Shown here in pieces: positions 10,335 through 22,797 of a DNA stretch of 64,000 nucleotides (within the stretch, counting starts at the first letter, position 1; every line of letters begins with the position of its first letter). Made by a program: the position numbers and the translations under genes. This DNA is from Gigaspora margarita (lineage: Eukaryota; Glomeromycota; Glomeromycetes; Diversisporales; Gigasporaceae), in NCBI GenBank assembly GCA_009809945.1, contig WTPW01000339.1:62001-126000 (forward strand), read 5' to 3'. The notes below the pieces were generated by a model. That model was not told where the DNA came from. It made no database searches and saw only the letters and a list, made by a program, of their open reading frames with translations.

Positions 10335-13300
10335 GCGCGCTTATCAGTCTCGATCTTGTTCTCTTTAAGACCTTACACGAAAAAAATTTTTGCATTTTGC
10401 AATCTTATTGTCCGAATAAAATCAACAAAATTTAGATAACTTGAATTTATGTAAAACTTCGTGACTTCATAACGTCTGCTTTTAAAAAAATAAAAATAAA
10501 ACATCAATAACTAATTACACTAACAATAACAACAATATTTCAATTACAGAATTATCCAAAGTATATTACCATTTAATATTACTCGTGAATTATCATCACA
10601 ACCCCGAAATTCTTCAGGGATTACTTTTAGGAACACTGCACGGACAAATCCGGTTACCGGTACCTACATTTATTAAAAAATTAAACAAATGTTTACGTTA
10701 CTAATCTCAAGGATTATTCATTATGAGGAACAAATACCTGATATGCATTTGAATTAGAGTTTAAATCTTGAACGTAAGAATCTTTGTCCGTAGAAGAAGC
10801 GGATAACATGTTTTGCGCCTGCAAAAATTAATATAATTATATAAATTATTTGTAACATTTTGTTAAATTTTGTAATTAAGATGTTTTCCCACTATCACAG
10901 GACAATAACGGTCGAGTAAAGCTACATATTAACATCGACGCTTTTTATAACGTAAAATAATCTGACCTATCATGGGCAACACTTAAATCAAGCGAGGGGT
11001 ATATCTGCACTAAGTTTCTAAGAATGAATCGTATCATCAGAATTCATATATAATATCCAGTCAATATATATATAGATTAGATCATTTGTTATTAAAAACC
11101 TTAATTTTAGAAATAAGATATTGATACAATTGGAATGACGATTCCACGCTTTTGTCCATTATTGTCATGATCAATCACGTTGCAAAGTCCAAATTGTTTC
11201 AGAAAAATATACCAAATAACATCGGTCGACATATTAGAATTACTTAAAATATCTGTAAAAATATTAATATAATCAGTAAAGTATCAGGTAAAGTTATCCT
11301 CGCTTTTTTAATTACTTACAAAGTTCAGGGATTCAGAGCCATCAACATTGCGACTTGCAGCGCAACAAAACATTTTGAACTTGTTAAATATAAGATTTGC
11401 AGGTTTTCTTATGTCTCCCATTGAATTTACTCCTCGGTCATTAAGACTTTCATTATATGATTCAGTACAAATGGTATTTGATTTTTAGGAAGATTTAACA
11501 CTATGCTATCATTATTATTTATTTTGTAGCATTATTGAAATTCTTCAGGTTGTAAATAGGGATCATATAAAGCCTATTTTTGACAACTGAGAATTTTGTT
11601 ATTCAAGAAATAGAATGTAAGTATAGAACTTTACTTGCTGAAAATCTCTTCTACAATCATCATTAAACCGTGAAAACTTACTTTTTTTCTGGTGGATGTT
11701 TCCCGTCATTCGAATTTTCCAGATCTGGGATGAGATTTTCAGATTTATATTGTGAATATATATCCATATCTTGAAACGTTATTTCTTCAAGAGTTTCTTC
11801 GGTTGATGAGAAATTTCTCGAGATGGCTTTTTTTTCTGATAAGTTTTTACTTTTGCAGAACAATTGACTAATTGTCATAGCATTTTTTTGTCAAAATCCT
11901 TGTGCTCCAACTTTGGTGGATCTTGTGATGGTGTTGATTAAATGGAAAGATATTTTGCAGAAGGTGGGTAGATGTGTTTTTACTGTTCTTATTATGGATA
12001 TTTTTTTCTTTAATAATATAGAACAATTTTGATATTGGATTCTGGTTTACATACAAAGATGCATGTCGTGGTCGTGAATCAAATTTGAGTTTATCCATTT
12101 TTCAATTTTAGTTCTAAACGATGATATGTTGATTACTAGCTTTTTTAAAGGTATAACAATGATTGAGAGAAATTGCAAAATATTTCTCTAACCACCACGA
12201 ACTACTTAAATTAAGGTTGAGAAATCTCAAAAATCTAATCACAGGATCATGAATCGAATAGATTTGTATCACCATAAATATTTTATAATTCTTTGATATA
12301 TACCATGATTAAGGTGATTAAGGAAGATTGCGATAGCATTTTACCCAATACTTTGTTGCAAATTGTTCAACTTGTATTTCTTGTATGTCGCCAATTGGTC
12401 GGCCGTCAACAATGCACCGTAACCCGAGATATCGAAAATTTGTAAACTGTCAATAAGTTCTAGGAGTTGTGTGGAAACCCGATACTCTTTATGGAGAGGA
12501 ATACAATTTTTGGACAAGAGGTAATAAATGTTTTGGATAATAAGGGCTCATCAAAAAGCACTCTAGATTCGATTATAAATTTTCATAGAATAAGCCAGAC
12601 TTTTTTATGATTAATACTATGCCCTGTGCATCAAAAATCATTAAAGTGTTGAGCTTATTAACTAAATTTTCAAAGTCTCTCCTGCATTTCCTAATATGAA
12701 GTGTCTCAATATTTTGAATTCTACGTTATAATAACAACCTTCTATTATAACTTTTTGTAATGAATTTCTTTGACTCTCTGAAACCGTAATGATGCCGTGG
12801 AATTATATAGGATATAAGCTAAACAGCCTAAGTTGTTCTTGTAATTTAATAATGTGTAACATAGCACCAAATAAGTGTGACTCATGATTAGAATTAAATT
12901 TAAATTTCCAATGCACTAATTATAGCAGGGTTTTTTGCCAAGATCTTAATAATTAATATTTTTAATGTTGAATTCTGGTGCTATATCCAACGACAGACGT
13001 TGTAGTCGTGAAAAGAATAGCCCATTTTGTCCAAAGACTCTGGCTCAAGTTTAAAGATTAATATAAACCGAATTTACGAAGAGTGGTGCCACTTCCAATA
13101 AATAATTCGAATAGTAAAATAATTAAAGAATGAATCGTTGTTGTGGTATAATGTGATATTGATCCACTCTTTAACTTCTAATCGAAATAGATCAAGGATC
13201 TTTAAAAATCTTGCATAATCTAATAGTATTTCGAAAAATTACTTATTTCACATTCATTCAAAAAACTTCGTCAGGAGGTGAAAAATACCCAGAAATGAAT

Positions 13301-13470
13301 AAAGGATTCGTCCGAATGAATGTGCCAATACCGGTTCACAAGTGCATGCCACGAGTGTTAGAGAATACGTACGTACGCACGTACAGTGTGTACGTACGGA
13401 AAAAAGTAATGATGTAGAGAATGCAATACAGCCCATAAATAGTGAAACGTGGGAAATGCATACGGGATTT
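10335..13470 (-). pseudogene. Segmental duplication copy 1 with decayed gene fragments
   Basis: This ~3.1-kb block is repeated in the same orientation at 18,097-21,118 with frequent small indels. On the minus strand both copies share exon-like pieces. One lies near 11,868-12,098 (starting MDKLKF, then RPRH). Another is at 11,678-11,878 (TISQLFCKS, then D-M-D-I-S-Q), followed by GTAAGT. A third ends at a GTAAGT donor at 11,319. A terminal piece at 11,107-11,252 lies after TTTACAG and includes N-G-Q-K-R-G-I-V-I-P and a stop. The frames across the last donor/acceptor do not join cleanly, so I cannot give a working model. The 12,400-13,200 part contains LRR-like minus-strand pieces (RLQRLSLDIAPEF), reminiscent of F-box/LRR proteins. 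Function unknown; probably a pseudogene cluster. Confidence 0.5.
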
Positions 13471-14505
13471 GGAATTATTATTGCTCGATCAGCTGACTTT
13501 ATTCAAAAAAACTGAATGACTTTATTTACAAAATCTGAAAAACATATGGGGGGATAAGGGCTCGCTACCTAATATACATGATCACATTTTCCACCATAGC
13601 GACGATCCGAAACTTCATATAGAGGGAAATCCGAAACTTCATATAGAGGGAAATCATTGAATCTTCTCATAGCTGAAAAGAGAATCGGTGACTATGTTCC
13701 TGCCGATATGAGCGAGGTTCATTCTTATGGTCCTTGCGCTGCCACTTGCAGCCGTGGAGCCAATACAACAACTGGTCCTTGCACTGCCACTTGCAGCCAT
13801 GGAGTCAAATACAACAACTGGTCCTTGCGCTGCCACTTGCAACCGCGGAGCCAACTACCTCTGGTCCTTGCACTGCCACTTGCAGCNNNNNNNNNNNNNN
13901 NNNNNNNNNNNNNNNNNNNNNNNNNNNNNNNNNNNNNNNNNNNNNNNNNNNNNNNNNNNNNNNNNNNNNNNNNNNNNNNNNNNNNNNNNNNNNNNNNNNN
14001 NNNNNNNNNNNNNNNNNNNNNGAGCCAACTACCTCTGGTCCTTGCACTGCCACTTGCAGCTGTGGAGCCAGGTACACTACAGGTCCTTGCACTGCTAATG
14101 CAGCCGTGGAGTCTGATCTAACAAAAGAAACAACACTGCTTGCTTGACTTCGGGTGGGTAAGGGNGGGTGATAGAGCCAGCCTTCACAAGGCGAGCGATA
14201 GCGAAAAGAAAGATAACCTTCTTCACTGAGATTCTCGGCCTTAAATACTCCTCCCGTATCACTGGTTCATACTTGGCCACAGTCATTTCCCCTTACCCCG
14301 TTATCGATCTAACAATAATCATAACCATGTGAATATCAAAATAATATGCAAATCTGAAATTACCTGTAAATACAAGTTACAAAATCTCACGACAATAATC
14401 AAAGAATAACCATAAAAGGATACATAACAAAACCTGTACTTAATCGGTCATAAAGTCATCTGATCTCGCAATAATGATCGCCCTGTCACTTCGTTGACAG
14501 GCTTT
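13471..14505. other. ~1-kb block present only in duplication copy 1
   Basis: Just before this block copy 1 reads 'acgggatttg', and after it resumes with 'caaaaagtgtgatctctgtagatcatgt'. In copy 2 the equivalents are adjacent at 21,105-21,145. Copy 1 has therefore gained, or copy 2 has lost, this segment, which includes the GC-rich minisatellite and the assembly gap. A 24-bp tandem duplication 'atccgaaacttcatatagaggga' lies at 13,605-13,652. One further N lies at 14,165. Confidence 0.6.
13730..14110 (+). repeat. GC-rich minisatellite, ~45-bp unit, containing an assembly gap
   Basis: Units of 'ggtccttgcactgccacttgcagcc' plus a variable 'tggagccaactac' part repeat about six times in visible sequence. 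The run of N (13,887-14,021, 135 bases) replaces further copies. In one frame units encode G-P-C-T-A-T-C-S-R-G-A. Frames change between units, so this is not a maintained Cys-rich protein as far as can be seen. Composition differs sharply from the surroundings. Confidence 0.75.
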
Positions 14506-15365
14506 TCAAAAAGTGTGATCTCTGTAGATCATGTAAGGGTTCAAATTCGTTCCATAACCAGTATCACGACTATAACTATTGTGATTTGAAGAGTTAATAC
14601 GGCGTCAATGATATGGCTTAACAAGAGGATTGGGGTAAGGCATTATGAAAGAGGCATTACGACTAATAATGTATGAAGACATAAATAATCTATCACTTGA
14701 TGATTACAGTAGAATTATTAAAAACATACAAGTCAGCAAGTATAGGCTAAACTATTTAAATAAAATATGTATTAAAAGAGCAAATTAACCATGGAAAACA
14801 ACTCACTGGCTTCAGAATTAAATTGTTTTGAAAATTCTTTATTAAAACACTATTCTTTTATGTGATATGTTTAGTTAAATCCCACTTTGTAAAGCTTTGA
14901 TACATATCGGAGAAAATATCCAGTTAAAACACCGTGATTATTAAAAATTAGCTGATATAATGATAACTCAGAAATTTATAAGCAACCAAGTTATGTGTTA
15001 TGTATCACTTCGCAATTCATGTCGATTTCAAAATGACACTATTAATAATAAAATCAACCAATACACTTTAATATGAGTGTGAAATAACATTTAGATCTAT
15101 TTTAAAGAACTCTGAATGTTATTTTAACTATCTACATTAAACTTCAGGAGTTATTTTGATGCATATATGTAATCATGATATCATGGTCTGGCCAATAATA
15201 AATATATAGAGGTTATTTTTTGTTAGATTAAATTAGTCCTCATACCCATTAAATGTAAGCGACTGTCAATCTTCGAATATATATCGATATATATTTTTAT
15301 AATATATGTAAATAAAAATACATATAAAAATAATATATTTTTTTATAATATTTTTAAATTTTTTT
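14506..15365. other. AT-rich stretch, nothing recognised
   Basis: The first ~80 bases continue the duplication ('ttccataaccag' is shared with about 21,265). The remainder holds no gene or repeat that I can support. Confidence 0.35.
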
Positions 15366-15569
15366 TTATCCTCTATACAGTATCACAATTGCAATGGGAC
15401 ATGAAATGGAATCTCTTGCGTAATAGGTAACGAGTCGGTCACGTGCAAGACGCATTTCTCGCTCTTCAGCAGTTTCAGTAGCATTTTTTTTTCGTTTTCG
15501 TTCGCGATCATATGCCTTTATTCTATTACTAATTTTAGTCATTTTATAAAGTAGTAAATAATAAGTCAA
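15366..15569 (-). pseudogene. Fragment with basic R-E-R-K-R-K-K repeat motif
   Basis: The 67-codon frame contains DRERKRKKNATETAEERE and then MRLARDRL. This Arg/Glu-rich pattern (KRK...ETxEEREARLARxR) occurs, from memory, near the N-termini of several repetitive proteins in arbuscular mycorrhizal fungi, including Helitron-like helicases. Nothing else of such a protein is present, so this is most likely an orphan fragment of a mobile-element gene. Confidence 0.4.
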
Positions 15570-15732
15570 GAATTTTACTTACGCTCAATTAATTAACTTA
15601 TTTATTTTTTTTACAGGCACAATAATAATTATGCAGTAGAAAATAAACTATCACGCTTCACTGGGTTTTATTAGTTACTTTAATTCGATTTTATTTTATT
15701 GTTATTATTTATGCGAATTTAATTTTTAATAA

Positions 15733-15991
15733 GGCCAGATCAACTTGATTCTTTGTTTAACATAACATAAAATAACTGTAAGAAGGGGGGTGGGGAATTG
15801 GAAAAAAAACTCAAAAATATTAATACTGCAATTTTATTGGTTGATTTTACATACGTTAGTTATATAAAATTTAAAAAAAAAATGAGAGGGGCAAATACTA
15901 TTAATTACTAATAATGTATATAGGATTCATATAAATTTAAAAAATAGGGGGGAGGGGGTCATGTTAAACAAAGAATTAAATTGGTCTGGCC
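15733..15991. mobile_element. MITE with TAA TSD (PIF/Harbinger-like), copy 1
   Basis: The 259-bp element lies between TAA at 15730-15732 and 15992-15994. It starts GGCCAGATCAACTTGATTCT and ends AATTGGTCTGGCC. G-runs occur inside near both ends. A second copy at 62820-63068 has the same ends and the same TAA target. A three-base TWA target with GG-starting TIRs is characteristic of PIF/Harbinger elements. Confidence 0.85.
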
Positions 15992-18096
15992 TAAGTTACA
16001 TGAATTGGCTTTATTGGAACTTATTACTATTACGTTCATTACTTTAAATCAAAACAGAAAGCATTTATTATTAGTTGAAGCGGTTTCTGCCTTTACAGCA
16101 CGAGAAGTGTTTTTTTTTAATATACAAAAAAAAAAAAAAAAAAAAAACTACAGCGCAACAAATAATATTTTACAATACAAAGAAACCAATACTATCAAAG
16201 TTGTTTTATTACTGCCATTATTAAATGAGATGTTATAGCACATAATTGTGCAAAATTATATCGAATATCGAAATTGCATATGAATGCTGCCAAGGGAAAA
16301 AAACAATAACTACATGATATTGATCGAATATTTATTTATTTATTTTTTTTTTTTAACTATGACTTTGATCGAATTTTTTTTTTTTAAAAAAAAACAATAC
16401 CTGATATGATTTTGATCGAATATTTATTATGATTTTGATGCAAATTTTGCGTTATATTATAACCTTGCGGACGGATGTTGGAACCCATACAGGCTTACCT
16501 ATTGTCTGGCTTAAACTTCCTTTGCTCTGCTCTGGAAATAATTTTTCACTAATTAAATTGTCCTTTAACATATTAAACTATCATCACATGTCGATTCTGT
16601 AACCTATATTTTTACTAATCAAAAACTACTTCCCTACCTATTCCGACTGATTGATTAAGGCGTTTGTACATTATAATTTTACAACTGCAAAAAGTAATAG
16701 AAAAATTTCACAAAGAAAATTTATTAAAGTATTTCTAAAATACAAAATTCAAACCATCTCAAGGCAATCTTTTAAATTACATCAGATTCTTGAAAGTTAA
16801 TTGTACTAGATTTTGCATATAGAACTATTCTACAAAGCACTTTGTCTTTTCACATTCATAATGACTGATATAACTAATATAACTACATTTTATTAACTCG
16901 ATTCTCCTATTTCTGTAGTGGTTTTAAAAAAAAGGAAGTTATATTTTAAGGTTCTAATATTCTTGTAACAAAATAAATTTTAATAAGATTTTTGATTCGT
17001 TAATGGATAGCGTATTGGGTTAAAATTCTTTGCACAGGATCAACAATCACTCTGTTCGGTATTGGTGTGAATAATCTCACTCTATGATAAATTTTGATAA
17101 CTCTATAAAGAAAAAAGATGTTCACTGCTGAGTTAATTTTTATTAATTAAAATTTATACACCGATCTATTGATTAAGGTGTTTGAGAGCACCCTAAATCT
17201 TTAAAAAGCATGTATAATTGAATCATTAAATTATACGTAAATTTACAAATTTGATTTTTAATTTCTCTTGGTATCATTCCCATATCTGATATTAATAAAA
17301 TATAAACATTAATTAAAATTATAATGTAATATTAATTTAATTGCAAGCAAAGCCAAATATATTTAATTTTTATTGGAATTAAACGCCAAACCAACTGTTT
17401 TTGATCTTTTGGTTCACATTTAAGGGAAGTAGCAATTAAAAACAATGTACATATGCTTCAACCTATTTTCTGAATTATCAATCAAATTCAAATATCTGTC
17501 TACACACACTCGTAATTCAATTAAAACAATGGTATCAATCTTTTCTAAAAATTATCATTTAGTTTCAAATATATGTCTGCATCCATGTAATTCAAAGAAT
17601 TGTTTTATTTTAGTATTTTCACGTTATCAATTAAATCTGTTCCTTTCCTGTTGCAATCGTCATTTTTCATTGATCACAAGCTTTTCTTAAGGTATATTAT
17701 AATAATCGAGAAAAAATATCTAAAATCACCAAACTTTTTCCGAAGTTAAGGCTGAACTCGTACTTTACATGTTATGTCATCAACTAGTCTGTCGTCAACA
17801 ATGTACCATAACCTGAGAGATCGAGGTTTTTGTAAGTTATCAACTATTTCGTATTGCACTCCTAATGTGAAGTGTCTCTCATTATAGTTATAACCTTCGA
17901 TTATAACTTCTTATAATGACTTTTTTGACTCTACAATGTGTTCTCCATTCGCGATGTAATTACATAAAAGGTGATCTGAAAAAAAAGAATATACAGAATA
18001 AATTTATTTGCAAGAAACTTGAACCCGAAAGCCTGGAATAACAGAATGACAAACCAATTAAATAACTATCAGACAAATTCGTACAACACTTCAATG
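15992..18096. other. Degenerate third copy of the F-box/LRR-like debris plus low-complexity DNA
   Basis: A poly-A run lies near 16,127-16,147, and 'ttttgatcgaatattta' recurs at 16,320-16,440. From about 17,760 the sequence resembles parts of both duplication copies ('gtcgtcaacaatgtaccataacctgaga' against 12,407 and 20,098; 'cctaatgtgaagtgtctc' against 12,690), so an older related copy once lay here. Open frames at 15981-16238 and 17445-17690 show no motifs and are not supported. Confidence 0.4.
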
Positions 18097-21000
18097 CACT
18101 TATTAGTCTCGATCTTGTTTTCTTTATGATCTTCCACAAAAAAACATTTGCATTTTGTAATCTTATTGTCTGATGAATAAATAACGATAGGTCATGTGTA
18201 TGTCCGAATAAATCGACAAAACTTATATACCTTGAGTTTATGTAAATTTCGTGACTTCTTAACGCCTGAGCTTACGAACTTTTTTTATAGCTTTTAAAAA
18301 AATATAAATATAATAACAATAACTAATTATACTAACAATAACAATAACATTACAATAAAGATTTCAATTATCCAAAGTATATTACCATTTAATATTACTC
18401 GTAAATTATCATTACAACCCCAAAATTCTTCTGGGATTACTTTTAGCAACACTGCACGGAAAAATCCGGTAACCTACATTTATTAAAAATTAAACAAATA
18501 TTTACGTTACTAATCTCAAGGATTATTCATTATGAGGAACAAATACCTGATATGCATTTGAATTAATGTTTAAATCCTGAATATAAGAGTCTTTGTCCGT
18601 AGAAGAAGCGGAAGCCTGTTTTGCGCCTGCAAAAATTAATATATAAATATAAATTATTTGTAACTTTTTGTTAAATTTTGTAATTAAAATATTTTCCCAC
18701 CAACACAGGGCAATAACGGTCGACGTTTTTTATAACGTAAAATAATCTGACCTATCATGGGCAACCTTTGAATCAAGCGAGGGGTATATCTGCACTAAGT
18801 TTCTAAGAATGAATCGTATCATCAGTATTCATATATAATGTCTAGTAAATATATATATATATTAGATCATTTGTTTATTAAAAACCTGAATCTTAGAAAT
18901 ACGATGTTGATACAATTGGAATGACGATTCCGCTCGACTGTCCATTATTGTCATGATCAAACACGTTCTAAAGTCCAATTTGTCAGAAAAATATACCAAA
19001 TAACATCGGTCGACATTTTAGAATTACTTAGAATATCTGTAAAAATATTAATGTATATAATCAGTAAAGTAACAGGTAAAGTTATCCTCGCTTTTTTAAT
19101 TACTTACAAAGTTCAGAGATTCAGAACCATCAGCATTGCGAGTTGCAGCGCAACAAAACATTTTGAACCTATTAAATATAAGATTTGCAGGTGTTCTTAT
19201 ACCTCCCATTGAATTTACTCCTCGGTAAGTAAGCCTTTCATTATTTGATTTTCAGGAAGATCTAACATCATACTATCATTATTATTGTATTTTGTAGCAT
19301 TAGAAATTTCTTCAGGTTGTGAATAGACGTTATTTGCTGAAAATCTCTCTATAATTATCATTAACCCGTAATACATAAGACTTACTTTTTTCCTGGTGGA
19401 TTTTTCTCTCATTCAAATTTTCCAGATCTTGGGGTGAGGTTTTCAGATTTATTTTGTGAATCTATATCCATATCTTGAAGTGTCATTTCTTTAAGAATTT
19501 CTTCAGGTGATGAGAAAGATGGCATTTTTTCTAATAATTTTCTACTTTTGCAGAATAATTGACTAATTGTCACAGCGTTTTTTTTTGTCAAAATTCTTGT
19601 GCTCCAACTTTGGTGGATCTTGTAATGGTGTTGATGATATTTTGCAGAAGGTGAGTAGAAGTGTTTTTACTGTTCTTATTATTGTTTTTATTTCTTTAAT
19701 AATATAGAACATTTTGATATTGGATTCTGGTTTACATACAAAAATGCATGTCGTGGTCGTGAAAAAAATTTGAGTTTATCCATTTTTCAATTTAAATTTT
19801 AAACGATGATATGTTGATTACTAGCTTTTTTAAAGGTATAACAATGATTGAGAGAAATGGCAAAATATTCCTCTAACCATCACGAACTACTTAAATTAAG
19901 GTTGAGGAATTTCAAAAATCTAATCACAGGATCATGAATCGAATAGATTTGTATCATCATAAATATTTTATAATTCTTTGATATATACTTAATTAAGGAA
20001 GATTGCAATAGCATATTACCTCAATACTTTCAATTTTGACGGTTATATTGTTGCAAATTGTTCAACTTATTTTTCTGGTATGTCGCCAACTGGTCGGCCG
20101 TCAACAATGCACCGTAACCTGAGATATCGAAATTTTGTAAACTGTCAATAAGCTCTAGGAGTTGTGTGGAAACCCTATACTCTTATTGGAGAGGAATACA
20201 ATGTTTGGATAAGAGGTAATAAGTGTTTTGAATAATAAGGGCTCATCAAAAAGCACTCTGGATTCGATTATAGATTTTCATAGGATAAGCCAGACTTTTT
20301 TATGATTAATGCTATGCCCTGTGCATCTAAAATCATTAAGTGTTGAGTTTATAAACTAAATTTTTCAAAGTCACTCCTGCATTTCCTAATAAATTTATCA
20401 GTATCTCAAACTCTACGTTATAATGATAACCTTCGATTATAATTTTGTAATGAATTTCTTTGACTCTATGAAGCGAAGTGATGCCGTGGAATTATATAGG
20501 AAACTAAGCTAAGCACCTAAGTTGCTCTTGTTATTTAATAATGCGTATCTTAAGTATGACTAAATTTCAATGCACTAGGTTTTTTGCCAAGATCTTTAAT
20601 AATTAGTATTTTTAATGTTGAATTCTGGTCCTACATCCAACGACAGATGTTGAAATTGTGAAAAGAAATATCCCATTTCGTCCAAAGACTCTGGCTCAAA
20701 TTTAAAGACTCATGTAAACCGAGTGGTGCCACTTTTCAATAAATAATTCATAATTAAGGAATGAATCGTTGTTGTGGTATAATGTGATATTGATCCACTC
20801 TTTAACTTCCAATCAAGGACCTTTAAAAATCTTGCATAATCCAATAGTTCGAAAAATTCCTTATTTAATTCACATTCTTTCAAAACGTCTTCGTCAGGAG
20901 GTGAAAATATGCAGAAATGAATAAAGGATTGTTCGAATGAAAATGGACCTCGTCAAGGAATAGGCATTGACATTTGTGCCAATACCGGTTCACCATGAGT

Positions 21001-21118
21001 GTTAGAGAATACGTACGTACCTGGTACAGTACGTACGTACCTACGGAAAAAAGTAAAGATGATGAGAATATGTTTTTGTTATGTAATACTGAACGTGGAA
21101 ATGCACACGGGATTTGCA
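18097..21118 (-). pseudogene. Segmental duplication copy 2 with decayed gene fragments
   Basis: Copy 2 of 10,335-13,470. It preserves the same exon-like pieces: 19,409-19,591 with TISQLFCKS, a donor after L-N-F near 19,108, and a terminal piece near 18,890-19,035. It carries additional damage: the terminal piece is frameshifted and the first piece ends early. Conversely, the LRR-like stretch at 20,615-20,705 reads through in one frame (SLDEMGYFFSQ, then LSLDVGPEFN), where copy 1 is frameshifted. The two copies thus decayed independently. The right end shows a 'gtacgtacctggtacagtacgtacgtac' palindrome near 21,011-21,040. Confidence 0.5.
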
Positions 21119-21500
21119 AAAAGGTGTGACCTCTGCAGATCATGTGAAATCATCGGAAATTGAAGTAGGTTGAAAATTAGTAACATCCACGATTATACGT
21201 TGCATCAGATGTTAAATAATTCATTTTATCGCCAAATTTCATTTGATAACATTCATTGACAATTCCATAACCAGCTTTATGTGTTCCATTCGCTTGTTCA
21301 TGTCAGCAGATCCAATAATGAATGAATGCCTTAGTTTATATTATTTATTTTTCCACCTTTAAGTAAAGCAGTTTATTGTCTCTATTCCAGTGCAAAAGTA
21401 ATGGCTATTTAATCTTTACAATTTTGTGTTTATGTGAGATGCTATCTGATCGATAGAATGTGATCTAAAAGTTGCTTCTTTTTTTAAAACACTTCATATA
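21119..21500. other. Spacer, nothing recognised
   Basis: A few tens of bases match about 14,508-14,560. Otherwise no supported feature precedes the retroelement. Confidence 0.35.
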
Positions 21501-22797
21501 TCAATCTGATGAATCAAAGTGCTGGGTACACAGGTCTGCTGGGTTTTCTGCTGATGGTACCCATCTCAACTTGTAAATCCAAATGTCCTTTTCTAAACAA
21601 ATTTGCTACAGCTTCTATAGGCTTCTTTTTGCCACTAACATACCCCTCCTAACCCATTATTGCCAAGGCTGTATAGTTGTCTATGAATATCAAGACCCAA
21701 AATCCCTTCAGCAAGTTCACAAAGCTTTTGTTCTCTAGTAGGACTCCAATTTTGCGATTTTACAACAAACTGCCTTTTTTATTTAGTTTCCAAATGCTGT
21801 TAGTTCTTCTATTATTGTGTACCAACCTGTCATAGAAGCATTCACGAACAAAGTCTTTATCAAAGATGGTCTTCAGCCGGGCAGCTATTGTACATTTCCA
21901 AATTTTCTATCAACCAATGTAGACGGTTCTTGCCTGGTCCACAACGAAATTTTCTTGTTCTATCCCAAACCTGTCTGTTTGTTGTGTCTATAAAAAAGTA
22001 AAACTTCAAATATTTTATTTGTATCAAGGCAAAAGTTCTTGCGAGGCTTTGGACCTTTCCTGTAATCCTTGCCAACTATCTGGCTATTACCTAATGTACT
22101 GCTATTAGTGCTTTCAGGCATGCCTTTGTCTCCCCCAATTTGGACTCTAGCATGATCACTGTACTTTTTCTGTATCCACAAGCAATCCATAGAACTTTAT
22201 TCTCTTCAATGCATCGGGCTGCTCTTGTTCCATGCCAGAACAATGCCGCAATTTTTAAATCTAATAGTATGATTTCATCCAGATTCTTTCAAAAACAAGT
22301 GCTGAGGGATAGGCTATCCATATGTCATCCATATGTGAACCCGAAGCTATACCCTTTGTTCTTCAATAGGCAATTAGTACCTGAATTATCTTTGAAAAAA
22401 TCCAGACTGCCTGTGAAAGGCTGAATGGCAACACTCGATTTTGGTACCAAGTTCTTCCTATTTCGAACTCCAAAAATTGACAAGCTTCTTTGTCCATCAA
22501 CATATGATGATAGCTATTTCCTAAATCCAGCATAATTATCAACCAGTCCCTCCCTATTGACCTTAGTAGACCATCCAGTTCTTTGAATTGAAATGATTTC
22601 TCTGAAAGCTATTTGTTTAGTCTTCTCAGATCTATTACCAAGCAAGAATGTTTCAGTTCTGGTTTTGGTACCAAAAAACAGGAAATACTTCTAGTAGGTG
22701 AGCCAGACAATACACCAACATACCCATCTTTCTATGCACCCAATTTTACTGATCAACAGTTTTTCCTCCAACTTCTTTTCCTAATCATGTTATCTAG
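21500..22797 (-). pseudogene. Reverse transcriptase / RNase H remnant, DIRS-like
   Basis: Conceptual minus-strand translation gives, in order, V-P-K-P then VIDLRRLNK, then IMLDLGNSYHHMLMDKEA (motif A with the first catalytic Asp), then, in a shifted frame, HMDDIW at 22,322-22,338 where YMDD is expected. RNase H-like parts follow, with IDNYTALAIMG near 21,690. Several stops and frameshifts separate these. The spacing and the Y-H-H-M / D-N-x-T-A-L style favour a DIRS/Ngaro-type element over gypsy or copia, but no tyrosine recombinase or integrase was found, so the class is tentative. The element no longer encodes a working enzyme. It was separated from its upstream ORF by the insert at 22,798-23,534. 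Confidence 0.7.

Noticed and set aside
11107..12098. Complete multi-exon gene in duplication copy 1
   Set aside because: Exon-like pieces and GT-AG signals are present, but frames cannot be joined across the last intron with canonical sites, so no CDS is claimed.
13657..14147. Overlapping open frames giving a Cys-rich G-P-C-T-A-T-C-S repeat protein
   Set aside because: Three frames on one strand and others on the opposite strand are all open because the DNA is a minisatellite; units shift frame, and the gap of N supplies much of the apparent length.
17445..17690. 81-codon plus-strand ORF
   Set aside because: The homologous debris in this region is on the minus strand; the plus frame has no recognisable motif.
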